From Mesobacillus campisalis (GTDB taxonomy: Bacteria > Bacillota > Bacilli > Bacillales > Cytobacillaceae): DNA of 64,000 bases. The translations under genes were made by a program, and so were the position numbers. Shown here piece by piece: positions 47,963-57,008 of the stretch. The number at the start of each line of letters is the position of its first letter. The stretch's first letter is position 1. The notes beneath the pieces are model-generated. The model saw only the letters and a program-made list of their open reading frames with translations, was not told the DNA's origin and did no database searches. The stretch is taken from assembly GCF_000986785.1 (NCBI RefSeq), contig NZ_LAYY01000008.1, positions 1 through 64,000 on the forward strand. Direction: 5' to 3'.

Positions 47963-48697
47963 TTCCATTTCCTCCTCAATAACCGTTCCACGTTCTTTTT
48001 CCATGCTTGACCTGACCTCCAGCGTCACCCCATAGTTCTTGGCAAACTCCACTGCCCGGGGATGCAGAACTCCCGCCCCAAGGTTTGCCAATTCCAGCAT
48101 TTCGTCATAGGAAACGCCGAGCAGCTTCCTTGCTCCCTTTACAACCCGCGGGTCGGTGGTAAACACACCAGTCACATCCGTATAGATGTCGCACTTGTCC
48201 GCTCCTAGTGCTGCAGCAAGGGCAACAGCAGTCGTATCGGACCCTCCGCGGCCAAGGGTGGTGATTTCGCCATTTTCGGCCACTCCCTGAAAGCCAGCCA
48301 CAATTACGACTTTGCCTTCCTCCAGGTCATTTTTGATTTTATCTGTATTAATTTGTTTTATTCTCGCATTGCCATGGACGGATTCGGTTTCAATTCCTGC
48401 CTGCCAGCCAGTATAGGAAACTACGTCAAGCCCTTGTTCCATTAGTGCCATTGCCAGCAGGGAAATCGTTACCTGCTCGCCGGTTGACAGAAGCATGTCC
48501 ATTTCCCTTTTACTTGGGCTTGAGGATAGCTCGTTAGCCATCTGTACCAGTTTATCGGTTGTTTTTCCCATCGCGGAAACGACGACAACCACATCGCTGC
48601 CATTCCTTTTTTCCTCTGCGACCCTATTTGCCACATTGATGATCCTTTCAACATCAGCTACCGAAGTCCCGCCAAATTTCTGCACAATCAGTCCCAT
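47468..48697 (-). CDS. lysC: Aspartokinase II, alpha subunit (lysine-sensitive)
   Basis: It phosphorylates aspartate, the first step toward lysine, threonine, methionine and diaminopimelate. The protein has 409 residues, with kinase motif VQKFGGTSVADVERI (5-19), GRGGSDTTAVALAAALGAD (about 153-171) and two ACT domains from about residue 260. The start is ATG 48697 with AAGAAGGGA upstream; an upstream extension would run through the riboswitch terminator. A lysine riboswitch precedes it and an internal start yields the beta subunit. Confidence 0.96.
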   Translation of the reverse strand: MGLIVQKFGGTSVADVERIINVANRVAEEKRNGSDVVVVVSAMGKTTDKLVQMANELSSSPSKREMDMLLSTGEQVTISLLAMALMEQGLDVVSYTGWQAGIETESVHGNARIKQINTDKIKNDLEEGKVVIVAGFQGVAENGEITTLGRGGSDTTAVALAAALGADKCDIYTDVTGVFTTDPRVVKGARKLLGVSYDEMLELANLGAGVLHPRAVEFAKNYGVTLEVRSSMEKERGTVIEEEMEMEQNLVVRGIAFEDQITRVSVLGLDNSLTSMPTIFSTLAKHHINVDIIVQSGTGTDKANISFSIKSGDLAETLDVLEGSKELLNYQSVESETGLSKVSIVGAGMISNPGVAAKMFEVLAEEGIQVKMVSTSEIKVSTVVEQASMVKAVEALHDAFELSHIPVNS

Positions 48698-48774
48698 TGT
48701 ATTCCCTTCTTCCCGTGTAGTTTCCAGCTGTTTTGTGCTGTCGATACGCAGTCCCCGCTTTTTCCCGAAAACAG

Positions 48775-49012
48775 AAAAAAGCAATGAGAGTTCATCTCAT
48801 TGCTGTGTTTACGTAAATATATCCATACGCTTGCACAGTGAGATAGCCCTCCAAGACACAAGATCTTGACAGTCCTGCACTTCTTCAGTACAGAACCAGC
48901 GAGAAAAGCTATGAGCCTTTCCCCACTTCGGCAGACATCCCTTTCAAAGCCCTTCCCGGAATCTCATCATTCTCCGGGCTTTTACTCTTGAGGCCTGCAC
49001 CTCTATCTTCAC
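48775..49012 (-). ncRNA. Lysine riboswitch (L box) of lysC
   Basis: On the minus strand the leader starts GAAGATAGAGGTGCAGGCCT, the conserved L-box 5' motif. Several paired arms follow (GCCCGGAGAATG.../CATTCTCC-like, AAGTGGGGAAAGGCTC), then a terminator hairpin GCAATGAGA/TCTCATTGC with six T (48775-48803). Lysine binding should terminate transcription before lysC. Confidence 0.93.
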
Positions 49013-49051
49013 TTTAATGCTCTAAAGTGACAGAATTATTAATTTCGATTT

Positions 49052-49080
49052 ATTATAGCACTGCTTCTTTAGACTGGCAA
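49052..49080 (-). promoter_or_regulatory. Sigma-A promoter of lysC
   Basis: TTGCCA (49075-49080), 17 bp, TATAAT (49052-49057) on the minus strand, about 40 bp upstream of the riboswitch aptamer and directly after the uvrC stop. Confidence 0.8.
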
Positions 49081-49082
49081 CA

Positions 49083-50855
49083 CTATTCCTGCAATTTCTT
49101 ACTGAGTTCCCCGGCCACATTCGAAGGAATTCCAGCAGCAATCAATTCCTCCAGGCTTGCTTCGCGCATTTTTTTCACCGAGCCAAAATGCTTGAGAAGC
49201 ATTTTTTTTCGCTTTTCCCCAATTCCAGGAATCTCATCAAGCATGGACTGAAATGCGTTTTTCCCTCTCAGCTGGCGGTGGAAGGTAATGGCGAATCGAT
49301 GGACCTCATCCTGGATCCGCTGAAGCAGGTAAAACTCCTGGCTATTCCGAGGCAAATTGATGATTTCCAGCGGGCTTCCATAAAGAAGCTGGCTTGTCCG
49401 GTGCTTTTCATCCTTAGCCAGCCCGGCGACCGGAATATCAAGGCCTAGCTCGTTTTCCAGCACATCTTTCGCTGCTTCGATATGACCTTTCCCGCCGTCG
49501 ATAATGATTAAGTCCGCAAGGGGCAGCCCTTCTCTTAACACCCTAGTGTACCTTCTCCTGACTACCTCCCGCATCGAATCGTAATCATCCGGTCCTGTCA
49601 CGCTTTTGATCTTGTATTTCCGGTATTCCTTTTTTTCGGGTTTTCCATCGATGAAGACCACCATGGCTGAAACCGGATCTGTTCCCTGGATATTGGAGTT
49701 GTCATAAGCCTCAATCCTGTGGGGCGTATAGATTCCCATGTGGACTCCAAGGTTTTCGACCGCTTTGACCGTCCTCTCTTCATCACGCTCAATCAGGGAG
49801 AACTTTTCTCTCAAAGCGATGCCGGCATTCTTGCAGGCAAGCTTGACCAGGTCTTTTTTCTGTCCGCGCTGGGGTTTTAGCACCTTGGCCGACAAAAGGT
49901 GGCCAGCCATTTCCGTGTCCACCGTGTCCGGAACAAATATCTCCTTTGGCTTGAAATGTTCTGGCTTGGAGTAAAATTGCCCGAGAAAGGTAAGGATTTC
50001 TTCTTCTGCTTCCCCGTAGATCGGAAACATGGAGACTTCACGTTCAATCAGTTTTCCCTGGCGGATAAAAAATACCTGGACACACATCCAGCCTTTATCG
50101 ACAGCGTAGCCAAAGACATCCCGATCGGTAAAATCCGCCGTCGACATCTTCTGTTTTTCCATTGTCGCTTCAATGTGGGCAATTTTGTCACGGAATTCCT
50201 TTGCCCGCTCAAAATCCAATTCTTCAGCCGCTGCTGCCATTTTTATGCCAAGGTCCTTTTTAATCTCCTTGAAGCCTCCGTTCAGGAAGCGGGTGATTTC
50301 ATCGGTGATTTTTTTATATTCCTGTTTATCGACATCCTTTACGCATGGGGCGAGGCATTGGCCCATGTGATAGTAAAGGCAGACCCGGTCAGGCAGGGTT
50401 TGGCACTTGCGAAGAGGATAAATGCGGTCAAGCAGCTTTTTCGTTTCATTGGCAGCCTGCACATTGGGATAAGGCCCGAAATATTTGCCGCTGTCTTTTT
50501 TCACCTTGCGGGTAATCAGGAGACGAGGATGGCGTTCGGCTGTCAGCTTGATAAATGGATAGCTTTTATCATCCTTCAGCATCACATTGTATTTCGGGTC
50601 ATACTTTTTTATCAGAGTCATCTCCAGGATCAAGGCTTCCATTTCCGAGGAGGTGACGATATACTCGAAATCCACAATTTCATTGACAAGCCTTAAGGTC
50701 TTTCCATCATGCGAACCGGTAAAGTAAGAGCGCACGCGGTTTTTCAGGACCTTCGCCTTCCCCACATAAATGACCGTCCCCTGCCGGTCCTTCATCAAAT
50801 AGCATCCGGGCTGGTCAGGGAGAAAGGCCAGCTTATTTTTAATGGTATCGTTCAT
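49083..50855 (-). CDS. uvrC: UvrABC system protein C (excinuclease subunit)
   Basis: This nuclease makes both incisions in nucleotide excision repair. The protein has 590 residues. The N-terminal GIY-YIG domain is [19 protein letters not shown] (about 17-35), the cysteine cluster is [21 protein letters not shown], the UVR motif is [13 protein letters not shown] (about 213-225), and an RNase H-like nuclease and a C-terminal HhH ([18 protein letters not shown]) follow. The ATG follows GGAGGTG. Confidence 0.97.
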   Translation of the reverse strand: MNDTIKNKLAFLPDQPGCYLMKDRQGTVIYVGKAKVLKNRVRSYFTGSHDGKTLRLVNEIVDFEYIVTSSEMEALILEMTLIKKYDPKYNVMLKDDKSYPFIKLTAERHPRLLITRKVKKDSGKYFGPYPNVQAANETKKLLDRIYPLRKCQTLPDRVCLYYHMGQCLAPCVKDVDKQEYKKITDEITRFLNGGFKEIKKDLGIKMAAAAEELDFERAKEFRDKIAHIEATMEKQKMSTADFTDRDVFGYAVDKGWMCVQVFFIRQGKLIEREVSMFPIYGEAEEEILTFLGQFYSKPEHFKPKEIFVPDTVDTEMAGHLLSAKVLKPQRGQKKDLVKLACKNAGIALREKFSLIERDEERTVKAVENLGVHMGIYTPHRIEAYDNSNIQGTDPVSAMVVFIDGKPEKKEYRKYKIKSVTGPDDYDSMREVVRRRYTRVLREGLPLADLIIIDGGKGHIEAAKDVLENELGLDIPVAGLAKDEKHRTSQLLYGSPLEIINLPRNSQEFYLLQRIQDEVHRFAITFHRQLRGKNAFQSMLDEIPGIGEKRKKMLLKHFGSVKKMREASLEELIAAGIPSNVAGELSKKLQE

Positions 50856-50891
50856 CGCGCTTCACCTCCATTCCGTAGTGTTTCTATTAGT

Positions 50892-50925
50892 TAAATAAGA
50901 CCGGGGGGAAGGTCCCACCGGTCTT
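50892..50925 (-). terminator. Terminator after trxA
   Basis: AAGACCGG and CCGGTCTT arms, extended by TGGG/CCCC, are followed by ATTTAA on the minus strand. It lies between trxA and uvrC. Confidence 0.7.
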
Positions 50926-50983
50926 TGTGAACATATTCATCTGGAAAAGGAACCGCGAATGGGATTCCTTTGCCTAAGTTATA

Positions 50984-51298
50984 TTATACGTGCTTGTTAA
51001 GAAGTTCAGCAAGAGCTTCTTTCGGCTGGAAACCGACTACTTTGTCCACCACTTCTCCATCTTTCAGTACAAGCAGTGTCGGGATGCTCATGATGCCGAA
51101 TTTGCCGGCAGTTTCCTGGTTTTCATCCACATCGACTTTCACAATCTTGACTTTGTCACCCATATCCCCATCCAGTTCTTCAAGAACAGGGGCAATCATT
51201 TTACAAGGTCCGCACCAGGGAGCCCAGAAGTCTACAAGAACTGTTCCTGATCCTGTCTCAGACGTAAACGTTTGATCTGTAGCATGTGAAATCGCCAT
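50984..51298 (-). CDS. trxA: Thioredoxin
   Basis: This general protein disulfide reductase has 104 residues, with the active site WCGPCK (C29 and C32) and the cis-proline loop SIPTLLVLK (about 72-80). The ATG follows AGGAGG. An extended -10 (TGATATACT, around 51338-51346 on the minus strand) is a candidate promoter. Confidence 0.97.
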   Translation of the reverse strand: MAISHATDQTFTSETGSGTVLVDFWAPWCGPCKMIAPVLEELDGDMGDKVKIVKVDVDENQETAGKFGIMSIPTLLVLKDGEVVDKVVGFQPKEALAELLNKHV

Positions 51299-51465
51299 TT
51301 TTATGCCTCCTATAAATAAAACTCGAATTCTAACGACAGTATATCACTGTTTATCAAAGTGACGCTAATTATATGCTTCATAGACATTTTACCCCCTCAG
51401 GGTGAAAATATGCCCCTGGACATTCAGCCGCAGCGTCCGTTCTAGACCTTATCTCTCCGAATAGC

Positions 51466-51491
51466 TAAAGGAGGCTGTTCCCAGCCCCCTT
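51466..51491 (-). terminator. Terminator after etfA
   Basis: AAGGGGGCTG and CAGCCTCCTTT arms around GGAA on the minus strand, starting 9 bp past the etfA stop. Confidence 0.75.
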
Positions 51492-51499
51492 CATCCAAA

Positions 51500-52477
51500 T
51501 CAGGAATGAACTTTTAATTTTTTGAATTCCTCTGTGAGCATTGGAACAACTTCGAACAGGTCTCCGACAATTCCGTAATCCGCCACCTTGAAAATATTGG
51601 CCTCGGGATCTTTGTTGATCGCAACGATGACTTTGGAATTGGACATTCCGGCAAGATGCTGGATCGCACCGGAAATTCCGCAGGCAATATACAGGTCAGG
51701 AGTAACGACCTTTCCTGTCTGGCCAATTTGCAGAGAGTAATCGCAGTACTCTGCATCACATGCACCGCGGGAAGCACCGACTGCTCCGCCAAGAACGTTC
51801 GCAAGCTCTTTTAATGGTTCGAAGCCATCTTCGCTCTTCACTCCGCGGCCGCCGGCTACAACAACCTTGGCTTCCGAAAGGTCTACACCTTCTGTCGCTT
51901 TGCGGACTACATCTTTAATGATTGTGCGAATGTCCTTGATGTCCACAGACAGGCTGGACACATCTCCCGAACGGCTTTCGTCTTTTTCAAGCGGGGCTAT
52001 GTTGTTTGGACGGATGGTCGCAAAGATCAAGCCGTCTGTTACCACTTTCTTTTCAAACGCTTTCCCCGAGTAGATTGGACGCGTGAACACGAGATTTCCG
52101 CCAGCTACCTCGACCGCAGTCGCATCGGAAATCAATCCGGAGCTCAGCCTGCTTGCAATTTTAGGGGCAAGGTCCTTTCCAAGTGCTGTGTGGCCAAGAA
52201 TCAAGCCTTCCGGATTTTCTTCTCCAATGACTGCCATCAGGGCTTGGGAGTATCCATCAGGAGTATATTGAGCCAGCTTTTCGCTTTCGACTGTCACGAC
52301 TCTGTCTGCTCCGTATTTGACAAGCTCGGCTCCCAGCGGGTTTACGCTTCCGCCGATTAAAACTCCAACCACTTCCCCGCCTTCTGCGACTGTTTTTGCA
52401 GCTGCAACTGCTTCAAAGGAAACATTCCTTAGGGATCCATCACGTACTTCGCCAAGTACCAATACTTTTCTAGCCAT
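51500..52477 (-). CDS. etfA: Electron transfer flavoprotein, alpha subunit
   Basis: It carries the FAD of the ETF dimer that takes electrons from acyl-CoA dehydrogenases. The protein has 325 residues. The C-terminal FAD domain (about 205-315) includes VVAGGRGVKS, GASRGACDAEY, QIGQTGKVVTPDLYIACGIS and INKDPEANIFKVADYGIVGD. It is the last gene of the lcfA-fadR-fadB-etfBA cluster. A 143-bp gap without an obvious promoter separates it from etfB. Confidence 0.96.
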   Translation of the reverse strand: MARKVLVLGEVRDGSLRNVSFEAVAAAKTVAEGGEVVGVLIGGSVNPLGAELVKYGADRVVTVESEKLAQYTPDGYSQALMAVIGEENPEGLILGHTALGKDLAPKIASRLSSGLISDATAVEVAGGNLVFTRPIYSGKAFEKKVVTDGLIFATIRPNNIAPLEKDESRSGDVSSLSVDIKDIRTIIKDVVRKATEGVDLSEAKVVVAGGRGVKSEDGFEPLKELANVLGGAVGASRGACDAEYCDYSLQIGQTGKVVTPDLYIACGISGAIQHLAGMSNSKVIVAINKDPEANIFKVADYGIVGDLFEVVPMLTEEFKKLKVHS

Positions 52478-52620
52478 TTGTTTTACCTCCTGCGAATATT
52501 CTCGTTATCAGTTAGTTTGCATGCTAAGAGCCTGCGGCGGCTGCCTGGAACCGTTTACAATGAAACCTGGGAATGATTCTTCCATATTTGGTCAGGCCCT
52601 ATTTTTCAACTAATGCAGAA

Positions 52621-53394
52621 TCAGACAACCTTGGCTTCAGAATGAAGCAGATTCACCAATTCCTTTACCTGGTCTCCCAATTCGCCTTCCAGCACACGAC
52701 CGGCTGCTTTTTGAGGCGGCAGGTAAACTTCCAGCGTCTTTGTTTTTGCTTCCACATCATCTTCATCCAGGTCAAGATCATCAAGTTCAAGCTCATCAAG
52801 AGGCTTCTTTTTCGCTTTCATGATCCCTGGCAGGGATGGATAGCGCGGCTCATTCAATCCCTGCTGGGCTGTTACCAGCAGCGGAAGGCTGGTTTCAATA
52901 ACTTCGGAATCCCCCTCAACATCTCTTGTGACCGTTACGGTTTCACCGTTGATTTCAAGCTTGGTAATGGTGGTTACATAAGGAATATCAAGAACATCGG
53001 CCACACGAGGCCCAACTTGTCCCGAACCGCCATCGATGGCAACATTTCCGGCCAGGATCAGGTCCGCTTCTTTATCCTTCAAATACTCGGCAAGGATTTT
53101 TGCGGTTGTAAACTGGTCCCCATTCTCCACATCGTCTTCGGTATTGATAAGAACTGCTTTGTCAGCGCCCATGGCCAGTGCCGTACGAAGCTGCTTTTCA
53201 GCTTCCTCATTTCCGACTGAAATGACCGTGACTTCCCCGCCATTGGCGTCCCGTACCTGAATGGCTTCCTCAATGGCATATTCATCGTATGGGTTGATGA
53301 TAAACTCTGCGCCATCTTCATTGATGGAGCCGCCGGAGATTGTGATTTTTTCCTCGGTATCGAAAGTCCTTTTCATTAAAACGTAGATGTTCAT
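52621..53394 (-). CDS. etfB: Electron transfer flavoprotein, beta subunit
   Basis: This 257-residue partner of EtfA binds AMP. Family motifs include VLMKRTFDTEEKI near the N terminus, NPYDEYAIEEAIQ (about 35-47) and DGGSGQVGPRVADVLDIPYVT (about 119-139). The start is ATG 53394 after GGAGGGG, and a 21-codon upstream extension has no RBS. It lies 84 bp after fadB. Confidence 0.96.
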   Translation of the reverse strand: MNIYVLMKRTFDTEEKITISGGSINEDGAEFIINPYDEYAIEEAIQVRDANGGEVTVISVGNEEAEKQLRTALAMGADKAVLINTEDDVENGDQFTTAKILAEYLKDKEADLILAGNVAIDGGSGQVGPRVADVLDIPYVTTITKLEINGETVTVTRDVEGDSEVIETSLPLLVTAQQGLNEPRYPSLPGIMKAKKKPLDELELDDLDLDEDDVEAKTKTLEVYLPPQKAAGRVLEGELGDQVKELVNLLHSEAKVV

Positions 53395-53478
53395 GGTTTC
53401 CCCTCCTAAGAATTCTAACATTTCACCAGTTCTAAAGATTGAAAATAATTCAGGCAAAAAAATAAAGGTTTACAGCGG

Positions 53479-54252
53479 TCACTTTCCTTTAAAGTCTGGC
53501 TGCCGCTTTTCCAGGAAAGCGGAAATGCCTTCCTTGGCATCTTCGGAAACGAAAACTTCCCCGAACAGCTGGGCTTCCTTTTTCACACCTTCATAATATT
53601 GGTCTGTTTTTGTGTAGCCTAGCAATTGGATGGCAGCCCTGACAGAAACGGGGCTTTTCTTCGCAATTTTACGAGCCAATATGTAGGCGTTTTCAATAAG
53701 GTCGTCATCATTGTAAGCGTGGTTGGCCAGTCCGCATTGCACAGCCTCAAGCCCTGTGATCGGTTCGCTGGTCAGCATCATTTCCGCAGCCCTTGCAGTG
53801 CCGACATAGCGGGGCAGGCGCTGTGTCCCTGCAAATCCCGGGATAAGCCCAAGCTGAAGTTCAGGCAGTCCAAGTTTTGCGTTTTCTGTTACCAGCCGGA
53901 TATGGCAGGCCATTGCCAGTTCCAGCCCTCCGCCTAGTGCGGCGCCATGAATGGCTGCAATAATCGGTTTGGAAAAGGACTCCATTCGCTCGAAAAGGTC
54001 CTGGCCTCCCCCCGAGAGTTTGGCAAAGCCTTCTCCCGTTTTGACGGTGGTGAATTCCTTGATATCGGCTCCAGCCGAGAAGAACTTCCCTTCACCATGA
54101 ATCAGGACGACCCTGACTTCATCGTTGGCTTCAATTTGATCGAGCACAGCTTCCAACTCTTTAATCAACCCCGTTGAAAGAGCGTTAGCCGGCGGCCGGG
54201 CAATCGTGATCGTCGCGACCCTTTCTTCAGAAGACCATTTAAGATACTCCAT
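53479..54252 (-). CDS. fadB: Enoyl-CoA hydratase
   Basis: This crotonase-fold enzyme hydrates trans-2-enoyl-CoA in beta-oxidation. The protein has 257 residues with the oxyanion-hole and catalytic segments HGAALGGGLELAMACH (about 102-117) and LPELQLGLIPGFAGTQRL (about 128-145). The start is ATG 54252 after AAAGGAGGGG. It occupies the position of B. subtilis fadB (ysiB), between fadR and etfB. Confidence 0.94.
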   Translation of the reverse strand: MEYLKWSSEERVATITIARPPANALSTGLIKELEAVLDQIEANDEVRVVLIHGEGKFFSAGADIKEFTTVKTGEGFAKLSGGGQDLFERMESFSKPIIAAIHGAALGGGLELAMACHIRLVTENAKLGLPELQLGLIPGFAGTQRLPRYVGTARAAEMMLTSEPITGLEAVQCGLANHAYNDDDLIENAYILARKIAKKSPVSVRAAIQLLGYTKTDQYYEGVKKEAQLFGEVFVSEDAKEGISAFLEKRQPDFKGK

Positions 54253-54311
54253 ATTTCCCCTCCTTTGTATTGCCAGGCCGCGCTCATGCAAACGCGGCAC
54301 TGGTTGTCTGG

Positions 54312-54902
54312 TCAGGCTTTTTGGTATCCACATCCATTGATCAGCAGCTGATGCACTGGACCGGCAAGGGCTGGCAAATCGTACTTCTGTTCATTCATCA
54401 CCCAGGAGGTTACCGTTTCATCAATCGTGCCGAAAATCATTTGCCTGGCTAGGCGGACGTCGAGGCTGCTGCCAAATTCCTTCTTCTCGATTCCTTCAAT
54501 TATAATCTTGTCAATCAAGTTCAGGTACCCTTTTAGGACTTCATTCACTTTCAGCCTGAGCTCCTTATTGGACTGCCTCAGCTCGAGCTGGGTGACGATG
54601 GCAAGATGAAGGTCTTCCGACAGAAGTTTCAAATGGGTTTCTACCAACATTAATAACTTCTCTGCCGCCGTCTCTTTTCCTGCTATTTTCCCTTCGATAA
54701 TTTCCACAAAGGTACCCATTTTTTCCTGGAAGAGGGAGATGAGAATATCTTCTTTATTTTTAAAATATAAATAGATGGTTCCATCAGCCACACATGCCTG
54801 CTTGGCTATCTTTGAGACCTGTGCCTGATGATAGCCGTTTTCGGCAATCACTACGACGGCTGCTTCGATAATCTGCCTGTATTTTGGTTTATTCTTTTTC
54901 AT
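54312..54902 (-). CDS. fadR: TetR-family fatty-acid degradation regulator FadR
   Basis: This repressor of fatty-acid degradation genes is released by long-chain acyl-CoA. The protein has 196 residues with an N-terminal TetR HTH (KIAKQACVADGTIYLYFKNKEDIL, about 27-50) and a helical ligand domain. It matches B. subtilis FadR (YsiA) by context, between lcfA and fadB. A promoter with an overlapping FadR-type operator lies 56-110 bp upstream, implying autorepression. Confidence 0.92.
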   Translation of the reverse strand: MKKNKPKYRQIIEAAVVVIAENGYHQAQVSKIAKQACVADGTIYLYFKNKEDILISLFQEKMGTFVEIIEGKIAGKETAAEKLLMLVETHLKLLSEDLHLAIVTQLELRQSNKELRLKVNEVLKGYLNLIDKIIIEGIEKKEFGSSLDVRLARQMIFGTIDETVTSWVMNEQKYDLPALAGPVHQLLINGCGYQKA

Positions 54903-54957
54903 GTTCTCCCCCCTCTCCCGCCAGGAAATTAATCATGTTGATCCGTAGCGTTTTAAA

Positions 54958-54977
54958 ATGAATGAATCATCATTCAT
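54958..54977. promoter_or_regulatory. FadR operator at the fadR transcription start
   Basis: ATGAATGAATCATCATTCAT is a near-perfect palindrome with TGAATGA and TCATTCA half-sites, matching the B. subtilis FadR box. It starts 7 bp downstream of the -10, so bound FadR would cover the start site. Confidence 0.85.
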
Positions 54978-54983
54978 AATTTA

Positions 54984-55012
54984 ATATTATTATCAACATT
55001 TTTATATGTCAA
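54984..55012 (-). promoter_or_regulatory. Sigma-A promoter of fadR-fadB-etfBA
   Basis: TTGACA (55007-55012), 17 bp, TAATAT (54984-54989) on the minus strand. The consensus -35 and spacing make this a strong promoter internal to the lcfA-etfA cluster. Confidence 0.85.
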
Positions 55013-55059
55013 GGAAATTACCGGCTGATGTTGGGCAGCTTGGCCAAATCTATGTAGTG

Positions 55060-55080
55060 AAAAGCCAAGAACCGGCTTTT
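55060..55080 (-). terminator. Weak terminator after lcfA
   Basis: AAAAGCC, loop GGTTCTT, GGCTTTT on the minus strand, 2 bp after the lcfA stop. The stem is short and the T run is only four. Confidence 0.5.
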
Positions 55081-55082
55081 CA

Positions 55083-56780
55083 TTATGCATGTTTATTTTC
55101 ATCGTTATTGTTTTTCGCATTTTCTTCATCCACAAGCGCCCTGCGCAAAATTTTGCCTACAGCTGTCTTTGGCAGTTCATCCCGGAATTCATAATACCGC
55201 GGTACTTTATAAGCCGCAAGATGTTTGCGTGCAAATTCATCCATTTCTTTTTCCGTGACTGTCTTTCCTTCCTTGAGGACAATATAGGCTTTGACCGTTT
55301 CTCCACGGTATGGATCCGGTATCCCCGCGGCGACAGCTTCCTGGACAGCCGGATGTTCATATAGAACCTCTTCGATTTCCCTTGGATAGATATTGAAGCC
55401 GCCGGCAATGATCATATCTTTTTTGCGGTCGACGATATAAAAGTATCCAGCTTCATCCATATAGCCAAGGTCCCCGGTATAAAGCCAGCCATCACGCAGA
55501 ACCTCATCGGTGTCTTCTTGCCTGTTCCAATAGCCTTTCATCACCTGCGGGCCCTTAATGATAATTTCCCCGATTTCCCCCGGCGGAAGAGGCTCGCCTG
55601 TCCCTACGGAAACGACAGCCGCATCTGTATCAGGATACGGGACCCCTATGCTGCCCTGCACACGCTCCTTGCCCCAAAGGAAGTTGGAATGCGTCACAGG
55701 AGAAGACTCGGTCAGGCCATACCCCTCTACCAGCTTGCCGCCTGTCACTTCCTCAAACTTCTGCTGGACTTCCACCGGGAGCGGTGCCGACCCGCTGATG
55801 CAGGCTTCTATGGAAGATAAATCATATTTTTTTATATCAGGGTGATTCAGCAGTCCAATATAGATGGTCGGTGCGCCTGGAAACATCGTTGGACGCTGTT
55901 TTTGGATTGTTTTTAGAGTGGTCTCTGGGTCAAACTTTGGAAGCAGGACCATCTTCTGGCCATTCATCACGGAAAGGACCAATACCGTAGTCATCCCGTA
56001 AACATGGAAGAAAGGCAGGATTCCGAGCACAACTTCCTTGCCTGGTTTGGAGTTGTACAGCCAGGCATCGCACATGGCTGCGTTCGCCACCAGGTTTCGG
56101 TGCGTCAGCATCACACCCTTGGGAAAGCCGGTTGTTCCGCCGGTATACTGCAGCAGGGCCAAATCTTCCTCAGCATTTATTTTATAATCTGCCAAAGACT
56201 TTTGGGGCTGCTTTAAAATCTCTTTCAGCAAGTGGTTGTTGCCCTCATGCTGGACATTTACAATCACGCCATATTGCTTTTTCTGAATGAAAGGGTAAAG
56301 AAAGTTCTTGGGAAACGGAAGGAAATCCTTGATAGCGGTTACAACGATGTGCTCCAAATCTGTCTGGGCCTTAACTTTAGTGATGCGCGGGAATAGGATA
56401 TCAAGGGAAATGATTGCTTTTGCGCCCGAATCCTTCATTTGGTACTCCAGCTCCCGCTCGGTATAGAGCGGATTCGTTTGGACCACAATCCCCCCTGCCA
56501 TCAGGATGCCAAAGTAACTGATTACAGAAGCAGGCATATTGGGAAGCATGATGGCAACACGGTCCCCTTTTTGGATGCCCAAATCCTGCAGGTAAGCTGC
56601 AAATTTACAGGATGCTTCAAAAAGTTCAGTAAAACTCATTTCTTTCCCCATAAAATGAATGGCTGTTTTGTCCGGATAGTCTCTGGCGCTCCTCCGTAAA
56701 TATTCTTGCAAAGGAATATCTTCATAGGTAAGAGTACCCGGGATTTCTGGCGGATATTGCGCCAGCCACGGTTTTTCCAT
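55083..56780 (-). CDS. lcfA: Long-chain fatty-acid-CoA ligase
   Basis: It activates fatty acids to acyl-CoA with ATP for beta-oxidation. The protein has 565 residues with the AMP-binding motif YTGGTTGFPKGVMLTH (about 213-228), VEGYGLTESSPVTH (about 364-377), the YTGDLGYMDEAGYFYIVDRKKDMI hinge region (about 440-463) and the C-terminal lysine in LPKTAVGKILRR. The start is ATG 56780, 6 bases after GGGGGG. Confidence 0.95.
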   Translation of the reverse strand: MEKPWLAQYPPEIPGTLTYEDIPLQEYLRRSARDYPDKTAIHFMGKEMSFTELFEASCKFAAYLQDLGIQKGDRVAIMLPNMPASVISYFGILMAGGIVVQTNPLYTERELEYQMKDSGAKAIISLDILFPRITKVKAQTDLEHIVVTAIKDFLPFPKNFLYPFIQKKQYGVIVNVQHEGNNHLLKEILKQPQKSLADYKINAEEDLALLQYTGGTTGFPKGVMLTHRNLVANAAMCDAWLYNSKPGKEVVLGILPFFHVYGMTTVLVLSVMNGQKMVLLPKFDPETTLKTIQKQRPTMFPGAPTIYIGLLNHPDIKKYDLSSIEACISGSAPLPVEVQQKFEEVTGGKLVEGYGLTESSPVTHSNFLWGKERVQGSIGVPYPDTDAAVVSVGTGEPLPPGEIGEIIIKGPQVMKGYWNRQEDTDEVLRDGWLYTGDLGYMDEAGYFYIVDRKKDMIIAGGFNIYPREIEEVLYEHPAVQEAVAAGIPDPYRGETVKAYIVLKEGKTVTEKEMDEFARKHLAAYKVPRYYEFRDELPKTAVGKILRRALVDEENAKNNNDENKHA

Positions 56781-56828
56781 AATCAACCCCCCTGTCTATT
56801 TTTCGGAAAATTCATTTGTTTCGTATTT

Positions 56829-56857
56829 ATTATAATATACTGAATTATCCATTACAA
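56829..56857 (-). promoter_or_regulatory. Sigma-A promoter of lcfA
   Basis: TTGTAA (56852-56857), 17 bp, TATAAT (56829-56834) on the minus strand. The spacer contains TGAAT and CATTA-like half-sites (plus strand), which might be a degenerate FadR site. Confidence 0.75.
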
Positions 56858-56882
56858 TCACAATACAGGCGGAAGAAATGAT

Positions 56883-56907
56883 AAAAAGGCTGCCATCCGG
56901 CAGCCTT
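56883..56907 (-). terminator. Terminator after yshE and the microprotein gene
   Basis: AAGGCTGCC, loop GGAT, GGCAGCCTT followed by TTTA on the minus strand, starting 2 bp after the microprotein stop. Confidence 0.9.
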
Positions 56908-56909
56908 CA

Positions 56910-56993
56910 TCAGGCAATAAACAACATGTAAATAAGGCCTATTGCCATGAACACGAGGCAAAGGGCCAGCAATACTTTTGCTAAAGTTTCCAA
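56910..56993 (-). CDS. 27-residue hydrophobic membrane microprotein, unannotated type
   Basis: A TTG start (56993) sits 6 bases after GGGGAG, 15 bp past the yshE stop, and opens a 27-codon frame ending in TGA directly before the operon terminator. The product starts METLAKVLLALC and is otherwise a single transmembrane helix (LALCLVFMAIGLIYMLFIA) with one lysine near the N terminus. It probably is translated from the mutS2-yshE mRNA and may associate with YshE. The function is unknown, and I do not recognise a family. Confidence 0.6.
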   Translation of the reverse strand: METLAKVLLALCLVFMAIGLIYMLFIA

Positions 56994-57008
56994 GTCTCTC
57001 TCCCCTTA

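Noticed and set aside
56835-56851. FadR box in the lcfA promoter spacer
   Set aside because: Only scattered half-site bases match; far weaker than the palindrome upstream of fadR.
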